A stretch of DNA of 64,000 bases from Marthasterias glacialis (taxonomy: Eukaryota > Echinodermata > Asteroidea > Forcipulatida > Asteriidae). The position numbers and the translations under genes are program-made. The notes beneath the pieces were generated by a model that saw nothing but the letters and a program-made list of their open reading frames with translations, had not been told where the DNA came from and did not search any database. The DNA lies in the NCBI GenBank assembly GCA_911728455.2, contig OU452223.1, positions 7,958,174-8,022,173 of the forward strand. Direction: 5' to 3'. How positions within the stretch are numbered: position 1 is the first letter of the stretch; every line of letters begins with the position of its first letter. Shown here piece by piece: positions 19,976 to 41,149 of the stretch.

Positions 19976-21538
19976 GCCGTATTTTATTACTTTATTGGTT
20001 GGTGTGGAGGTTGTATTGTAGTTTACCCAGATCTTCGACCTTTAAGAAAATAATGATTGCACTTATGTTTTTCAGCCAAGAGCAGGCAGTATTGCAATCA
20101 GCAACAAGGAAGTAATGTTATTGAAAGATTCGTTCCGTTTCATTTCACTGAACTTTGCACCAACGCTGTTTAACATAATAACAGACATACCATCGACGGT
20201 GGCGTGGCGGGCAGTTTACTTGCCGGACACGTGCTGCAATAACTATGTAATGCTTCTTGGTACGAATCGAAAGTGAAAGAGACATGTATCTTCGTCGTAG
20301 GCCTATATACCTATGTTTTCCCCTAACAATATTCACATAAAAACATAAATAAATAGAAATAAAAAAGAAATAGAAATAAAAAAGAAGAAGAAATGAAGAA
20401 AGAAATAACCTCAATACATGTTTCTTTGTTGCGGGCCTGCTTTTTGTGGTTATCAAGTTGATCGCACCCATCCAAATATAAAAACGCATTACACTATAGA
20501 TAAGAAGACGTGTTGTGATTTAAAACAAAAAACAAAATAATTATTATTTTTCATCCAGTGATTGCTTATATTTGGAAAAAGTAGGTCAAACCCGATGCTT
20601 TTTACTACCTTATAAAATCCTCTGAAACTGTTGTTTATATTTAATTTTGTTATTAATAAAAAATAAAAGCGTAACATTTCCCGTTAATTTAATTACTGTG
20701 CCAGGCGAAGTAGGCCTACTTTGATTTTAATGATAAGATTTCAATAATAGAGTTTCTAATACATCAAACGTTTGGAAAATATAATAAAAACACAATAAAA
20801 TAAATACAAATACGACAAACGGGTCATTGAATAAACTAATATTTTCCCTTGATGGTTAACAATCCTTTCATTGATCTTAGCGCTTAGTGAAACCGACTGC
20901 ATGACCCATTAATGGTGCCTCTGTGGCTCACCTTCCCACCGCTGGCCCCGGCGATCCCCCTCCCGTACCACGCTTTGAATCGGGAGCCACAGCAAAGAGT
21001 CCCGATTGGTCGGTTGCGAATAATTATGCATGTTAGGTCACAAGAGTTGTGCCACAATTGTGCCACAACGCGTACATAAGCACACCACAGTGTTTGTACA
21101 TTCCATGTTAAAACAGGGTCAAGACGCGAGGAAATGAACGAAGTGGGACAGTGACTCGCGATTGTAGGTTAACAATTAAAAAAACACAGACATAAACACA
21201 CTTTATTGATTTAAAGTGACCGAAAGCAAAGAAAGTCAATGAAACACAGTATAAAAGAAAATAAAACACAAACAAATCACAGTAAAAGCTAACCCAATAC
21301 CAAAACACAGTAGCCAAGAAAGTTGCAGATCGAGCCCATATAGCAGTAATAGCTCGTTCAAACCAGGCAATGAAAATAATGGGAGAGCACAACCAAAAGC
21401 TGATGCCCCTTGCACTGCTGTAGGCTGCTGTCTGAAGTCAATTTACAACAAGGGGTGACTATACACTCAAGGATTACTCAAGAGGCTAAATTGACCAAGA
21501 GTGAGAACAGTTATAGGAGAAACATAAACAGTGGAAAG
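19976..21538. other. 5' flank of RTK copy 2
   Basis: Presumed promoter-bearing upstream block, homologous to 8336-9900 and 39604-41149. It is AT-rich with no protein I recognise and no core promoter element I can assign. It ends at the LINE tail. Confidence 0.45.
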
Positions 21539-23392
21539 GTTTGTTTGTTTGTTTGTTTGTTTGTTTGTTTATTTCCATTCACACATGTACATACATAAAC
21601 ACCGTTTGGTAAAACCCAAACATGGTGCAATACAAGTTTAAAAAAAACATAACCTTGAATAACTAGTACACAATTAAAGTATGAATGGGGGTTACATCCA
21701 GAGAAGGACTAGCCTTCTATAATCGGAGCACCCAAAACTGCTGTCAACAATCACCGTATGGTCACACAATATTTCAATAAAAAAGTAAAAACTATAGGTC
21801 TGGAAAAGTACACCTTGAGCACAATCTGATGATAATAAATCTCTACACACCAATTATTGCCTCGCTGTTTGAAGACATGAAAAACAATTAAGTTTCGTAC
21901 ACTCAAAATTCGCATATTTAGACAAATAAAATTCCTTGAGATGTTTCACAAAGGCAATTCTAGAAAAATTAACATAGTTTTTAATATTCAGGGGTAGAGA
22001 ATTAATAATTTTGGGCAAAATATATCTATAATTAGCAGATACAACATCCACTCTACAAGAACCGGGTAAATGAATAAGGTTTTGTTGTCTAGTAGAGTAA
22101 GAATGGAGATCTTCATTTAAAGGAAAGAATGTGGGACTACTTAAATTAAGAGGAAGTAACTTATGAAAATAATCATAGTAATGAATAGCATTTTGAACAT
22201 TATAAAGATCCTCAAATTTAAGAATTTTAAATTTACAACAACGGGGGACAGTATGAGTGTTGTATTTAGCATGACAAGCATTCCTAATACATTTGTTCTG
22301 TAGTGTAACAAGTCTAGAAAATAAAGAAGGATAAATCTTAATCATACCACCCCATGCTAAAAGACCATAATTTAAATAAGAATTAACCAGAGTGTAGTAA
22401 AGAGCCAAGCTATCTTTAGACCTCAATAGGTTCTTAGTCCTATTAATGATGTAATTAGCTTTGGAAACTTTGTTACACACTGATGAGATTTGCTCCTTCC
22501 AAAGCATGTTTTCATCCGTTTCGAGACCCAAGAACCTTGTGCAGGAAACTTTTTTAAGAACAGCATTTTCCATACATAATACAACATCAGGCAAGTAAGT
22601 TCCCCTCTGCTTGGATGAATAACAAATATAAAACGTTTTTTCAGGATGAACCCTCAATCTGTTGGCCCTAAACCAATCCTGAAGAATCAGTAAATCAGTA
22701 TTTACATTAACAGCCAGCTCATTTAAATCTCTACCAGATGCAAAGAGAGTTGTATCATCTGCAAATAATACGGGCTTTAGGAGTGAACAACACAAAGGTA
22801 AATCGTTAACATAAATTAGAAATAACAAAGGTCCCAGAGTTGACCCCTGGGGGACTCCACAATTAATTACACGTGTGGCTGATGCAACATCCTTCACAAC
22901 AACATACTGCCTGCGATTATCAAGATAACTTGAAAACCACTTAAGTGGTACACCCCGAATCCCATAGTGATGTAACTTATTAAGAAGTAAATCATGACTG
23001 ACGGTATCAAAGGCCTTCTTTAAATCAAGAAAAATACCCAACGAAATATCCGGAGGAGTTTTATTTGTAGCATCAGTTAATCTATTATAAAAATCAAGCA
23101 TAGCATGCGCTGTACTTCTGCCAGGACGAAATCCATACTGGTTCGGAGAAAACAAATTTTCTGATTCAATAAACGAAGAAGCTCTTTTAAGTTTTTCTAG
23201 AACTTTAGAACAAGTATTAAGTAAAGAAATAGGACGATAATTGCTGGGGTCTTGTACATCCCCTTTTTTAAAAATAGGAATAACTTTAGCTAATTTGTAC
23301 ATGTCAGGCAAAAATTCCATGGTCAAAAGAAGCATTAAATATACTCGCCAAAGGAAAAGAAGTTAAATCAATAACTTCTTTTAGAATAGAGT
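21539..23392 (-). mobile_element. LINE A, 3' part (reverse transcriptase), split by an LTR element
   Basis: Non-LTR retrotransposon on the minus strand. The 493-codon frame at 23335-21854 carries the RT motifs KKGDVQDPSNYRPISLL, FRPGRSTAHA, FLDLKKAFDTVSHDLL, GVPQGSTLGPLLF and LFADDTTLF, typical of the CR1/Jockey superfamily. The 3' end is a (CAAA)n tail, seen as GTTT repeats at 21539-21570. Compared with LINE B there is a 6-bp loss (MY missing after EKL) and a 1-nt shift near 23310. The remainder lies at 28673-29644 beyond the LTR element. Confidence 0.88.
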
Positions 23393-23984
23393 TTAGGGTA
23401 CGGTAGAAATGAGTTACTACGGCACACAATTTGCTACACTAAAACTGAACTTTAATCAATGACTACAGAGTACAACTGTGAATTAAAAGAGAGATCTGAC
23501 TGCTTGTTGTTTACATCGTAGAGTAGAAAAGAATAGAATGAATCTTTGGAATGAAGCTAGACTATTTATAAGAATTGTTAACACAGTTCACTTGGTAATT
23601 TGAAACAATGAGTCAGTCAATATTAAACATAAAAAACATAAGAAGGAGTATACGTTTCTTGGAAGTTTCTTGGAAGAAACTGTCCTTCAAGTAATCATGA
23701 AGTAGCGTAACACACCTGTTGTGTAGGTGGTTAACTTGGAAACAAGGAACTGTGTGTGGGTGATCAAGTGACCATGAGGTAGTGACTGTGTGGTACATTA
23801 ACATGGAAACAATAGCAGAAGTAATTCACTAGGTGAAAGTGCAAGTAGGGAGAATACAAATTGTTGATAAAACTTAATAAGATGATAATTCATGATGAGT
23901 ATAAAGAAAAATCGAAAACATGTAATATAACAAAACATTAAACAATTATGTGTCCATAACTATACATTATTTGGAAACGCTACA
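23393..23984 (-). repeat. 3' LTR of the Ty3/Gypsy element
   Basis: 592 bp, identical by eye to 28081-28672. It is preceded, in element orientation, by the purine-rich tract GGAAGGGGGCTCC. Confidence 0.92.
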
Positions 23985-24013
23985 GGAGCCCCCTTCCAGT
24001 GAGGTAGTGCAAA

Positions 24014-27000
24014 TTAATAGCGAACGATTGTTGCATAGCGTTTGGGAAAATGAACAGTGCGGCCAGAGCGAGTTGTGCGAATGGGGGTACTGTCTATTGA
24101 TGAGGAATTCTGCTCAGTAGGCTTATTCAATTTAGCCGTGGATTTAACGTTTGAGGCAGAATGAGTTGGAGTTACATGTATGGGCACAGAATGTGTGTCA
24201 TTAGAAACATCTAAATGGGCACATTTAAGGCGATCAATACTGATAGTGTCTTTGCGATTGTTCAGTTCAATGACAAAATGTTTGTCTGAGCGACTTAAAA
24301 CCCTGAAAGGTCCATCGTAGGGTTGTTGAAGAGGTTTCCGTACTGAGTCACGGCGAACAAAAACATGAGTACAGGTATGCAAATCATTTGGGACATTAAT
24401 GTGAGCGCGTTGTTGAGGACGGTTCAAAGGTGGTTGGAGACAGTTCATTGCGCGTTGTAAACGATGAACATAGGCACTAGGATCCAAAGTAGAAATATCA
24501 GGGCTCTCAAAAAATTGTCCAGGCAAGCGAAGAGTTGTGCCATATACACGCTCGGCGACACTGTGACCAAAGTCTGACTTGACTGCAGTGCGAATTCCAA
24601 GGAGCACTAGCGGTAATGTCTCAGTCCAGTTGGTTGGATCAACTTGTGCTTTAAGGGATGTTTTCAGTTGCCTATGGAAACGTTCGACTAGGCCATTGGC
24701 AATGGGGTGGTAAGCTGTGGTGCGTATGCGTTGAGTACCAAGCAGATTAGTGAGGGCACGAAAAAGTGCAGATTCAAATTGAGTACCACGATCAGTTGTT
24801 ATGATGGATGGAACTCCGAATGAGGCGACCCATCGAGATACAAAGGCATGAGCAACCGTTTCAGCTGTGATGTCAATAAGTGGGGTGGCTTCAGGCCACC
24901 GTGTGAAACGATCAATGCAGGTTAGCATGTAGGCGTGTCCATTGGATGGTGGTAGTGGGCCAACAAGATCAATGTGGACATTTGAAAAGCGAGCCTCCGG
25001 TGAAGAAAATTGAGAGAAGGGTGCAAAGGTGTGGCGATGAACCTTTGCTCGCTGGCATTGGATGCATGATTTTGCCCACTGTCTGACATCGCGGTTGATA
25101 GATGGCCAAACATAGCGATCTGTGAGTAGGCGTTGCGTAGCGCGAACTCCAGGGTGTGACAGGGAGTGGAGTGAATCAAATACTGTACGTCGTAATTCTG
25201 CTGGAACAAAGGGACGTGGGTTTCCAGTAGAAATGTCACAAATTAAAGTTGTGTCGCATGATGGGAGAGGCACTTCCTTGAAAGTCAAGGAGGACGACGA
25301 TGATGAGCGAAGTTGCTTTAGCTCATCACTGTCTTTCTGTAATTCGGCCATTTTGTTGAAGTCAATGTGAGAACTATTCGTGTGAAGGGTGTTAAGTTCT
25401 ACACGAGATAGTGCGTCCGCTGCGGGGTTATCTCCACCTTTCACATGTCTTATATCAGAGGTAAACTGAGATACAAAATCAAGATGGCGATTTTCGCGAG
25501 GGGAGTGGCGGTTGGTTGTGGTGCTGAGTGCGAATGTGAGCGGTTTGTGGTCAGTGAGAATGAAGAAATTGCGTCCCTCAAGTGAGTGCTGAAAATGGCG
25601 TATGGCGAGGTATATTGCCAAAAGTTCACGACCAAAGGTGCTGTAACGAGTCTCTGCAGGTTGTAGGCGTTTGGAAAAGAATGCGACTGGTTGCCAAGTA
25701 TCTTGGACTCGTTGTTGAAGTACTGCTCCCACTGCAACATCCGAAGCATCTGTCATGATACACAACGGTGCATCTGGCTTTGGATGAGCAAGGAGAGTAG
25801 CATTGGCGAGGGCATCTTTGATAGCATGGAATGAATTAATGGCAGTGTCATTCCAGGTGAGTGGTGCTGACTTCTTCCCTGCGTTAGAGAGTAGGTCAGT
25901 GAGTGGTTGGAGAATTTGTGCACAACGAGGAACAAAACGGCGGTAGAAGTTAACGAGGCCGAGAAACTCTCGCAGTTTGGTGAGAGTTGTTGGTTGTGGA
26001 AATTCACGAATAGCACTAACCTTTCCAGCGAGTGGGTGCACTCCGTGACGGTCAACTTGATGGCCAAGGAATTCCAGTGACTCTAAACCGAACACACATT
26101 TGGTGGGGTTGATAATGATGCCATATTGGTTGAGGCGTTCAAAGAGCAGACGCAGGTGCATTTGATGTTGTTCAGTGTCTGAACTAGCGATTAGAAGATC
26201 GTCGATATATGCATAGCAAAAGTCCAAACCTCTCGTGACTTCGTCAATAAAACGTTGAAATGTTTGGGCAGCATTGCGTAATCCAAACGGCATGCTTACA
26301 AACTCATAGAGTCCGAATGGAGTGGTGATGGCTGTTTTTGAGATGTCCTCCGGTGCTACAGGAATTTGATGGTACGCCCTGACGAGGTCGATTTTGGAAA
26401 ATACAGTTGCACCATGAAGAGATACTGTAAAATCTTGTATGTGTGGGACTGGGTATCGGTCCGGTACCGTGGATTGGTTCAGTGCTCGATAGTCCCCACA
26501 TGGTTGCCAAACACCGGGTTGCTTTTTGGGAACCATGTGAAGCGGGGAGGACCAGTTACTGCTTGATGGTCGCACAATGCCCAAGTCCATCATGTGTTGA
26601 AATTCGTTTTTAGCAACATGAAGTCGGTCTAGGGCAAGACGACGAGGACGAGCCGCTGTTGGTGGACCCGTGGTGACAATGTGATGCTTGACACTGTGTT
26701 TGACAGGGGTCTCACGTTGGATTGGGCGAACGATGTCAGGATAGTCCTTTAAAATGTTCGCAAAATGTGATGGAGTTGGGGCTATGAGGACGGGGCTGAG
26801 TGATGGCATAGTCGATGCTTTTCCAATAACACTCAAATGTGTAGTAGCATCGACTAATCGGCAATAGCGGACGTCAACCAGGAAATTAAAATATCGAAGG
26901 AAATCGGCACCTATAATTGCATGTTGGACATCGGCAACAATAAAAACCCAGCGGCATGGCCGCCGGATCCCAATGTCAAGAGTCAGTGACCTTTCACCGT

Positions 27001-27190
27001 AAGTAGCAATCTTGGATGCATTTGCTGCTTGAAGGTCATGTCCATGTTGACGATGGGTGCGTTCGTGTGATGTAGGAGGGATGACACTCACCTCAGCTCC
27101 TGTATCGATGAGGAATTGTTGTTTTGTTGCACGGTCTGTGACATAAAATAGGCGAGTTGAGGAGGAGGAACGGCCGGCAGAGCTAGTCGC
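24014..27190 (-). mobile_element. pol ORF of the Ty3/Gypsy element
   Basis: Long frame carrying, in order, an aspartic protease ([17 protein letters not shown]), reverse transcriptase ([30 protein letters not shown]), RNase H ([20 protein letters not shown]) and integrase with an HHCC-type zinc region ([16 protein letters not shown]) and a DDE core ([26 protein letters not shown]). No chromodomain or envelope gene is seen. gag and pol use separate frames, as is common in the family. Confidence 0.92.
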
Positions 27191-27192
27191 CT

Positions 27193-28020
27193 CTACTTGC
27201 CGGCGTGATCGTTTCCCTGGTCACTGGTTGTGGAGAAGGTACATGGTTGTTGGCATTTGTGAGCCGCTGTACCGAATGTTTGATGATACCAACACTGGGA
27301 ATCCTGTGAGCTGGAAGGGTTGACGTTGCGCAGGTTGCGTGGTTGATGACTGTGGCTGCGGCCGTGGCTGCGTCCCCGGGTGGTGAGCGTGGAGACCAGT
27401 GAAGTTAGAGCTGCAACTTCAGCCCGCAGTTGTTGAGTTTCCGTCGGAGCCGGAGCCTCAACGACAGCAATGGGTGCCATGGGGAACGGTGTCTGGGCAG
27501 GGGAAACTTCCACGATCTTGTCAGCTAGTTTTGCCAGCTGATTGATGTCAACATCCTCCGTTGTGGATGCCAGGATGAGTTGGGCGTTAGTGGGAAGCTT
27601 TTGTAGGAAGAGTTGTTTCATGATTGATGGCTCAAGTGTCCGATCCCCAAGGAGCTGGTGCATCTTGCGGAGGAATTGCGACGGTTTCCTGTCTCCCAGC
27701 TCTTCTGTAGTAAAGAGTTGGTTCAGCCGTTTTTGCTCAGACAGAGATGTGCGCTGAACAAGCTCCGACTTCAATGTGGTGTAGGGATTCTGGTCAGGTG
27801 GATTTATTAAAATGTCTCTCACCTCCTGAGCAATTGACGGCTGTAGTGATGCCACAACATAAGCATACTTTGTAGCCTCCGATTTTATCCCACGGGTGGT
27901 GAATTGGGCCTCGACTTGAGTGAACCATATTGCAGGGTCGCTTGGCCAGTATGGGGGAAGTTTCAGGTTGATTGTTGCTGCTACCGGAGGCTGAATTGTA
28001 CTCATGCTCGTAGTAGCCAT
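27193..28020 (-). mobile_element. gag ORF of the Ty3/Gypsy element
   Basis: 275-residue frame with a Gag-like region (PPYWPSDPAIWFTQVEAQF, FLRKMHQLLGD) and a C-terminal Cys/His cluster (CWYHQTFG..HKCQQPC) as found in invertebrate Ty3/Gypsy Gag proteins. It would form the particle shell. It lies just inside the 5' LTR. Confidence 0.85.
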
Positions 28021-28080
28021 TGATGATGATGAAGTCCAATGCTCAGTGTAGTTGATTTAGATCACGTCTGGGTCACCAGT

Positions 28081-28672
28081 TTAGGGTACGGTAGAAATGA
28101 GTTACTACGGCACACAATTTGCTACACTAAAACTGAACTTTAATCAATGACTACAGAGTACAACTGTGAATTAAAAGAGAGATCTGACTGCTTGTTGTTT
28201 ACATCGTAGAGTAGAAAAGAATAGAATGAATCTTTGGAATGAAGCTAGACTATTTATAAGAATTGTTAACACAGTTCACTTGGTAATTTGAAACAATGAG
28301 TCAGTCAATATTAAACATAAAAAACATAAGAAGGAGTATACGTTTCTTGGAAGTTTCTTGGAAGAAACTGTCCTTCAAGTAATCATGAAGTAGCGTAACA
28401 CACCTGTTGTGTAGGTGGTTAACTTGGAAACAAGGAACTGTGTGTGGGTGATCAAGTGACCATGAGGTAGTGACTGTGTGGTACATTAACATGGAAACAA
28501 TAGCAGAAGTAATTCACTAGGTGAAAGTGCAAGTAGGGAGAATACAAATTGTTGATAAAACTTAATAAGATGATAATTCATGATGAGTATAAAGAAAAAT
28601 CGAAAACATGTAATATAACAAAACATTAAACAATTATGTGTCCATAACTATACATTATTTGGAAACGCTACA
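28081..28672 (-). repeat. 5' LTR of the Ty3/Gypsy element
   Basis: 592 bp. It is followed two bases inside by TGGTGACCCAGACGTG, the expected position of a tRNA primer-binding site. I do not assign the tRNA with confidence. Confidence 0.92.
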
Positions 28673-29644
28673 AGAGTTGCTAATTTTATCAGGGCCAGAA
28701 CTACTCTTACTTTTGAACTTCGAGACTACCTCAATTATTTCATGAGAGTCCGTAGGACTGAGAAAAAGAGTATTAATGGGAGATTGAACAAAATTCACAT
28801 AGTAATTACAGTCCTTAGTAGCTTCAGGAACAGCCTGACATGTAGTTTCACCAATTGAACAAAAATGGTTATTAAAAGCATTTGCAATGTCCTTCGGGTC
28901 AGTAATCAAACTATTATTCAAAATTATACTACTCAAAGACCCTGAAGAATGTTTTGGACTATGCTTAATCATGGAATTAAGAACTTGCCAAGTTTCTCTA
29001 GCGTTATCTTTTAAATCATTAAGCTTGTTACGATAATAAGATGTTTTAGCAATACGCTTGAGCTTATTGAAAATATTATTGTATTTCTTATAAAAAGATA
29101 GCCTGATCGAGCTCCTGTTTCTATTAACATAATGTTTTTGTTTATTGTAACATGAAGCCAATAAACCTGAAGTCATCCAAGGAGCTCTTAATGATCGTCG
29201 ACGAGAAAGTTTAATTTGTACAAGTGGAAATGATAGGTCAAACGCCGATTGCCAAATTTCATGAAAAACAGATAATTTCAGGTCAGGATCCTCTGCTTCA
29301 TAAACTTGAGACCAGTTAGCAGTAGAAACAATCCTCCGAAAAGCTTGCCGATTAGCAGAATTAAATTTTCTAATAGTGCAAACACGGTCCAAGTCAGACT
29401 TCGAATCATGACCCTTTTCAAAGGAATAGAGTGAAATAAAATGATCAGAAAGATCGCTTCTGATAAAGGAGGCCGCTTTTCTATCAACTCTATTAGTAAA
29501 AATATTATCGATCAGGGAAAAGGAATTTGAGTTGGGATCAATTCCAGTAGGCCTTAGAATCATTGGAACAAAATTATCTGCAAAAAGACTATCAATGAGG
29601 TTACTGACGTAATTTCCATATGAGGACTGTTTTCCATAATTAAG
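28673..29644 (-). mobile_element. LINE A, 5' part (endonuclease end and linker), split by an LTR element
   Basis: Continuation of LINE A. The reading frame includes the C-terminal end of the AP-endonuclease (SLIDNIFTN, RSDLSDHFISLY) and the linker to the RT. The LINE is 5'-truncated inside its endonuclease. The ATG that opens the frame, and about seven residues after it, come from flanking spacer DNA, not from the LINE. Confidence 0.85.
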
Positions 29645-29915
29645 CAACTCTAACGTAAATGTTGACAAACAGGTGGCCCATAATACTCTGTTATTGGCCA
29701 GAAACTCCCCTGTTGGCCACTAGTGTACACCAGCAGGTACCTTTAAAAATACCGTAGAAAAAGGACCCCACATGCATTACAATATTTACATGTATCTCAG
29801 ATAGAAGTGACCTTGGCAATTCTTATGGCGTCTGGAACTCAACACCATGCTGAACTTGCTAGTATTAGTATTACTACATAGTACATTACAGAGCAAGAGG
29901 GCCTGTACTTTATGC

Positions 29916-30165
29916 CGATCCCATAGAGTTATATATAAGAACTTGAGGGCGTACAAAACCATGCGACATGGCCCGACAAGGAGCATTTTTGACCCTTGGA
30001 AAATGGCGCTGACCATTCATTTACACTGGTCACTCATCAGTTTACACAGCAACCATTTTCTAAGTGGACATTCGACGCAATTCGCCCATGGTGGGTCAGC
30101 GGAGTTTTGTGCATGACATCGCGAGTGCTCCCTCTAGTTGTTATATATAACTCTATAGCCGATCC
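29916..30165. repeat. Inverted-repeat MITE-like element, spacer 2/3
   Basis: Same element as at 10203. The arms here read CCATAGAGTTATATATAA and TTATATATAACTCTATAG with GATC at both outer ends. Confidence 0.5.
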
Positions 30166-30374
30166 AACTTTCGTGTGAAACAGCCTGCGACCTAACATGC
30201 ATAATACATTTTATAACTGACCAATTAATAAATTAGCTCAGCCCAACTAAAGAAATGCAGATATTAGCCCATGTACGACTAAAGACGCCCGCTCGTCAAC
30301 GCACGACAAACAGATTCGTGCCACGAAAAATCACTTTTGAGCGGCGCATGCGTTGTATGTAAACTATGTACGGA

Positions 30375-31061
30375 CCATTGATCTCCATTAATACTGACTG
30401 GATAGGACACGTTGCGCGCCATGCAGAAACGCACGCGTTTTGCAAGAGACTTTTACAAATTCAAAACGTGAGTCGTCAAACTACTCTGTATACGCAACGC
30501 AAACAAAATGAATGGAACTTTGTTTTAGGCTTTGTGAGCAAAACAAGTCCCTTGCTTGCGTGTTTTCATTATGATGAAGGCGGGGGTCAATTTCACAAAG
30601 CACTAAGATTCTTCTTAAGATGAGTTGTCAGTATTACCACGGTAATTTGCAACGTGACATCACACTTTGCTTAGCAACTAAGAGTGATTGGCAGTTAAGA
30701 TCAATCTTAGCTCTTTGTGAAATCGAAGACATTATGCAGATTCAGCATCGAACGTGTGTTGTAGCTGTTTTGACCTCAGTACGACCTTGATTTTTTGTCA
30801 AACTTAAAAATGAAAAAGTGAACTGCATAGGGCCTAATGGATACAATTAACAATAACTTATAAGTTTGCATTTTAGCCTTAAGTACAGGAAAGGAAACCC
30901 TTTCCTGTACTGAAGGCTCATGTAGTGACGTCATACGCATAATGTCAACAAACCAGCCTTAAACCCTTTAGAGTGACTATGCGGACCGCGCCGTTGATCA
31001 TTGAACGTGTACAAACGCACTCGACGTGTCCTATCCAGTTAGTAAGAATGGAGATCAATGG
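30375..31061. repeat. Element with 40-bp inverted ends, spacer 2/3
   Basis: Same element as at 10657, nested foldback at 30588-30725. The central hairpin at 30875-30918 pairs almost perfectly here (about 20-bp stems around an AAA loop). Confidence 0.5.
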
Positions 31062-31330
31062 ACTGCATCAAGTCAATTTCACCAAACTCTTCCTAACTTA
31101 GGAATCATCGCGAAATTTAAGATGAATAATAGTGATTTGTATTGACATCACACTTTCCTTAGCAATTAAGATTGATTCACCTCATTCTAAATAGTGTTCA
31201 AATCCTACACAAAGCAATCGTTGCAGTCGAAGATGATCTGCAGACGTCTTTTATTTAAAGTGTTTTTTCTTGTTCCATTTCAAGATCTCGTATTTCATCT
31301 TCTTTTCTCTTGTGACTTGACAGCAAACTT

Positions 31331-39603
<8,273 letters not shown>

Positions 39604-41149
39604 TCCGTATTTTATTACTTTATTGGTTGGTGTGGAGGTTGTATTGTAGTTTACCCAGATCTTCGACCTTTAAGAAAATAATGATTGCACTTATGTTTTT
39701 CAGCCAAGAGCAGACAGTATTGCAATCAGCAACAAGGAAGTAATGTTATTGAAAGATTCGTTCCGTTTCATTTCACTGAACTTTGCACCACCAACGCTGT
39801 TTAACATAACAATAGACATACAATGGAAGGGGGCGTGGCGGGCAGTTAACTTGCCGGACACGTGCTGCAATAACTATGTAATGCTTCTTGGTACGAATCG
39901 AAAGTGAAAGAGACATGTATCTTCGTCGTAGGCCTATATACCTATGTTTTCCCCTAACAATATTCACATAAAAACATAAATAAATAGAAATAAAAAAGAA
40001 GAAGAAATGAAGAAAGAAATAACCTCAATACATGTTTCTTTGTTGCGGGCCTGCTTTTTGTGGTTATCAAGTTGATCGCACCCATCCAAATATAAAAACG
40101 CATTACACTATAGATAAGAAGACGTGTTGTGATTAAAAAAAAAACACCAAAATAATTATTATTTTTCATCCAGTGATTGCTTATATTTGGAAAAAGTAGG
40201 TCAAACCCGATGCTTTTTACTACCTTATAAAATCCTCTGAAACTGTTGTTTATATTTAATTTTGTTATTAATAAAAAATAAAAGCGTAACATTTCCCGTT
40301 AATTTAATTACTGTGCCAGGTGAAGTAGGCCTACTTTGATTTTAATGATAAGATTTCAATAATAGAGTTTCTAATACATCAAACGTTTGGAAAATATAAT
40401 AAAAACACAATAAAATAAATACAAATACGATGAACGGGTCATTGAATAAACTAATATTTTCCCTTGATGGTTAACAATCCTTTCATTGATCTTAGCGCTT
40501 AGTGAAACCGACTGCATGACCCATTAATGGTGCCTCTGTGGCTCACCTTCCCACCGCCGGCCCCCGGCGATCCCCCTCCCGTACCACGCTTTGAATCGGG
40601 AGCCACAGCAAAGAGTCCCGATTGGTCGGTTGCGAATAATTATGCATGTTAGGTCACAAGAGTTGAGCCACAATTGTGCCACAACGGGTACATAAGCACA
40701 CCATAGTGTTTGTACATTCCATGTTAAAACAGGGTCAAGACGCGAGGAAATGAACGAAGTGGGACAGTGACTCGCGATTGTAGGTTAACAATTAAAAAAA
40801 CACAGACATAAACACACATTATTGAAGTGACCGAAAGCAAAGAAAGTCAATGAAACACAGTATAAAAGAAAATAAAACACAAACAAATCACAGTAAAAGC
40901 TAACCCACTACCAAAACACAGTACCCAAGGAAGTTGCAGATCGAGCCCATATAGCAGTAATAGCTCGTTCAAACCAGGCAATGAAAATAATGGGAGAGCA
41001 CAACCAAAAGCTGATGCCCCTTGCACTGCTGTAGGCTGCTGTCTGAAGTCAATTTACAACAAGGGGTGACTATACACTCAAGGATTACTCAAGAGGCTAA
41101 ATTGACCAAGAGTGAGAACAGTTATAGGAGAAACATAAACAGTGGAAAG
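39604..41149. other. 5' flank of RTK copy 3
   Basis: Third version of the shared upstream block. It differs from the copy 2 version by small indels, such as a shorter A-rich stretch near 39980. No further gene was seen. It ends where the LINE tail begins. Confidence 0.45.

Larger units (their letters stand above)
23393..28672 (-). mobile_element. Ty3/Gypsy LTR retrotransposon inserted in LINE A (looks whole, very young)
   Basis: Element of 5280 bp on the minus strand, flanked by the 5-bp target duplication AGAGT (23388-23392 and 28673-28677). Order: 5' LTR (28672-28081), primer-binding region starting TGGTGACCCAGACG, gag, pol with protease, reverse transcriptase, RNase H and integrase, a purine-rich tract next to the 3' LTR, and 3' LTR (23984-23393). 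The LTRs begin TGTAGCG. The domain order RT-RH-IN assigns it to Ty3/Gypsy (Metaviridae). Both LTRs are 592 bp and look identical, so insertion was recent and later than the duplication that copied the LINE. I see no obvious breaks. Confidence 0.93.
29645..31330. other. 3' flank of RTK copy 3, spacer 2/3
   Basis: Spacer DNA between LINE A and the stop of RTK copy 3. It holds the two inverted-repeat elements listed separately and the poly(A) signal. I see no gene. Confidence 0.5.

Noticed and set aside
24922-25749. Small minus-strand frames inside the pol region
   Set aside because: They are alternative-frame shadows of the retrotransposon pol frame.
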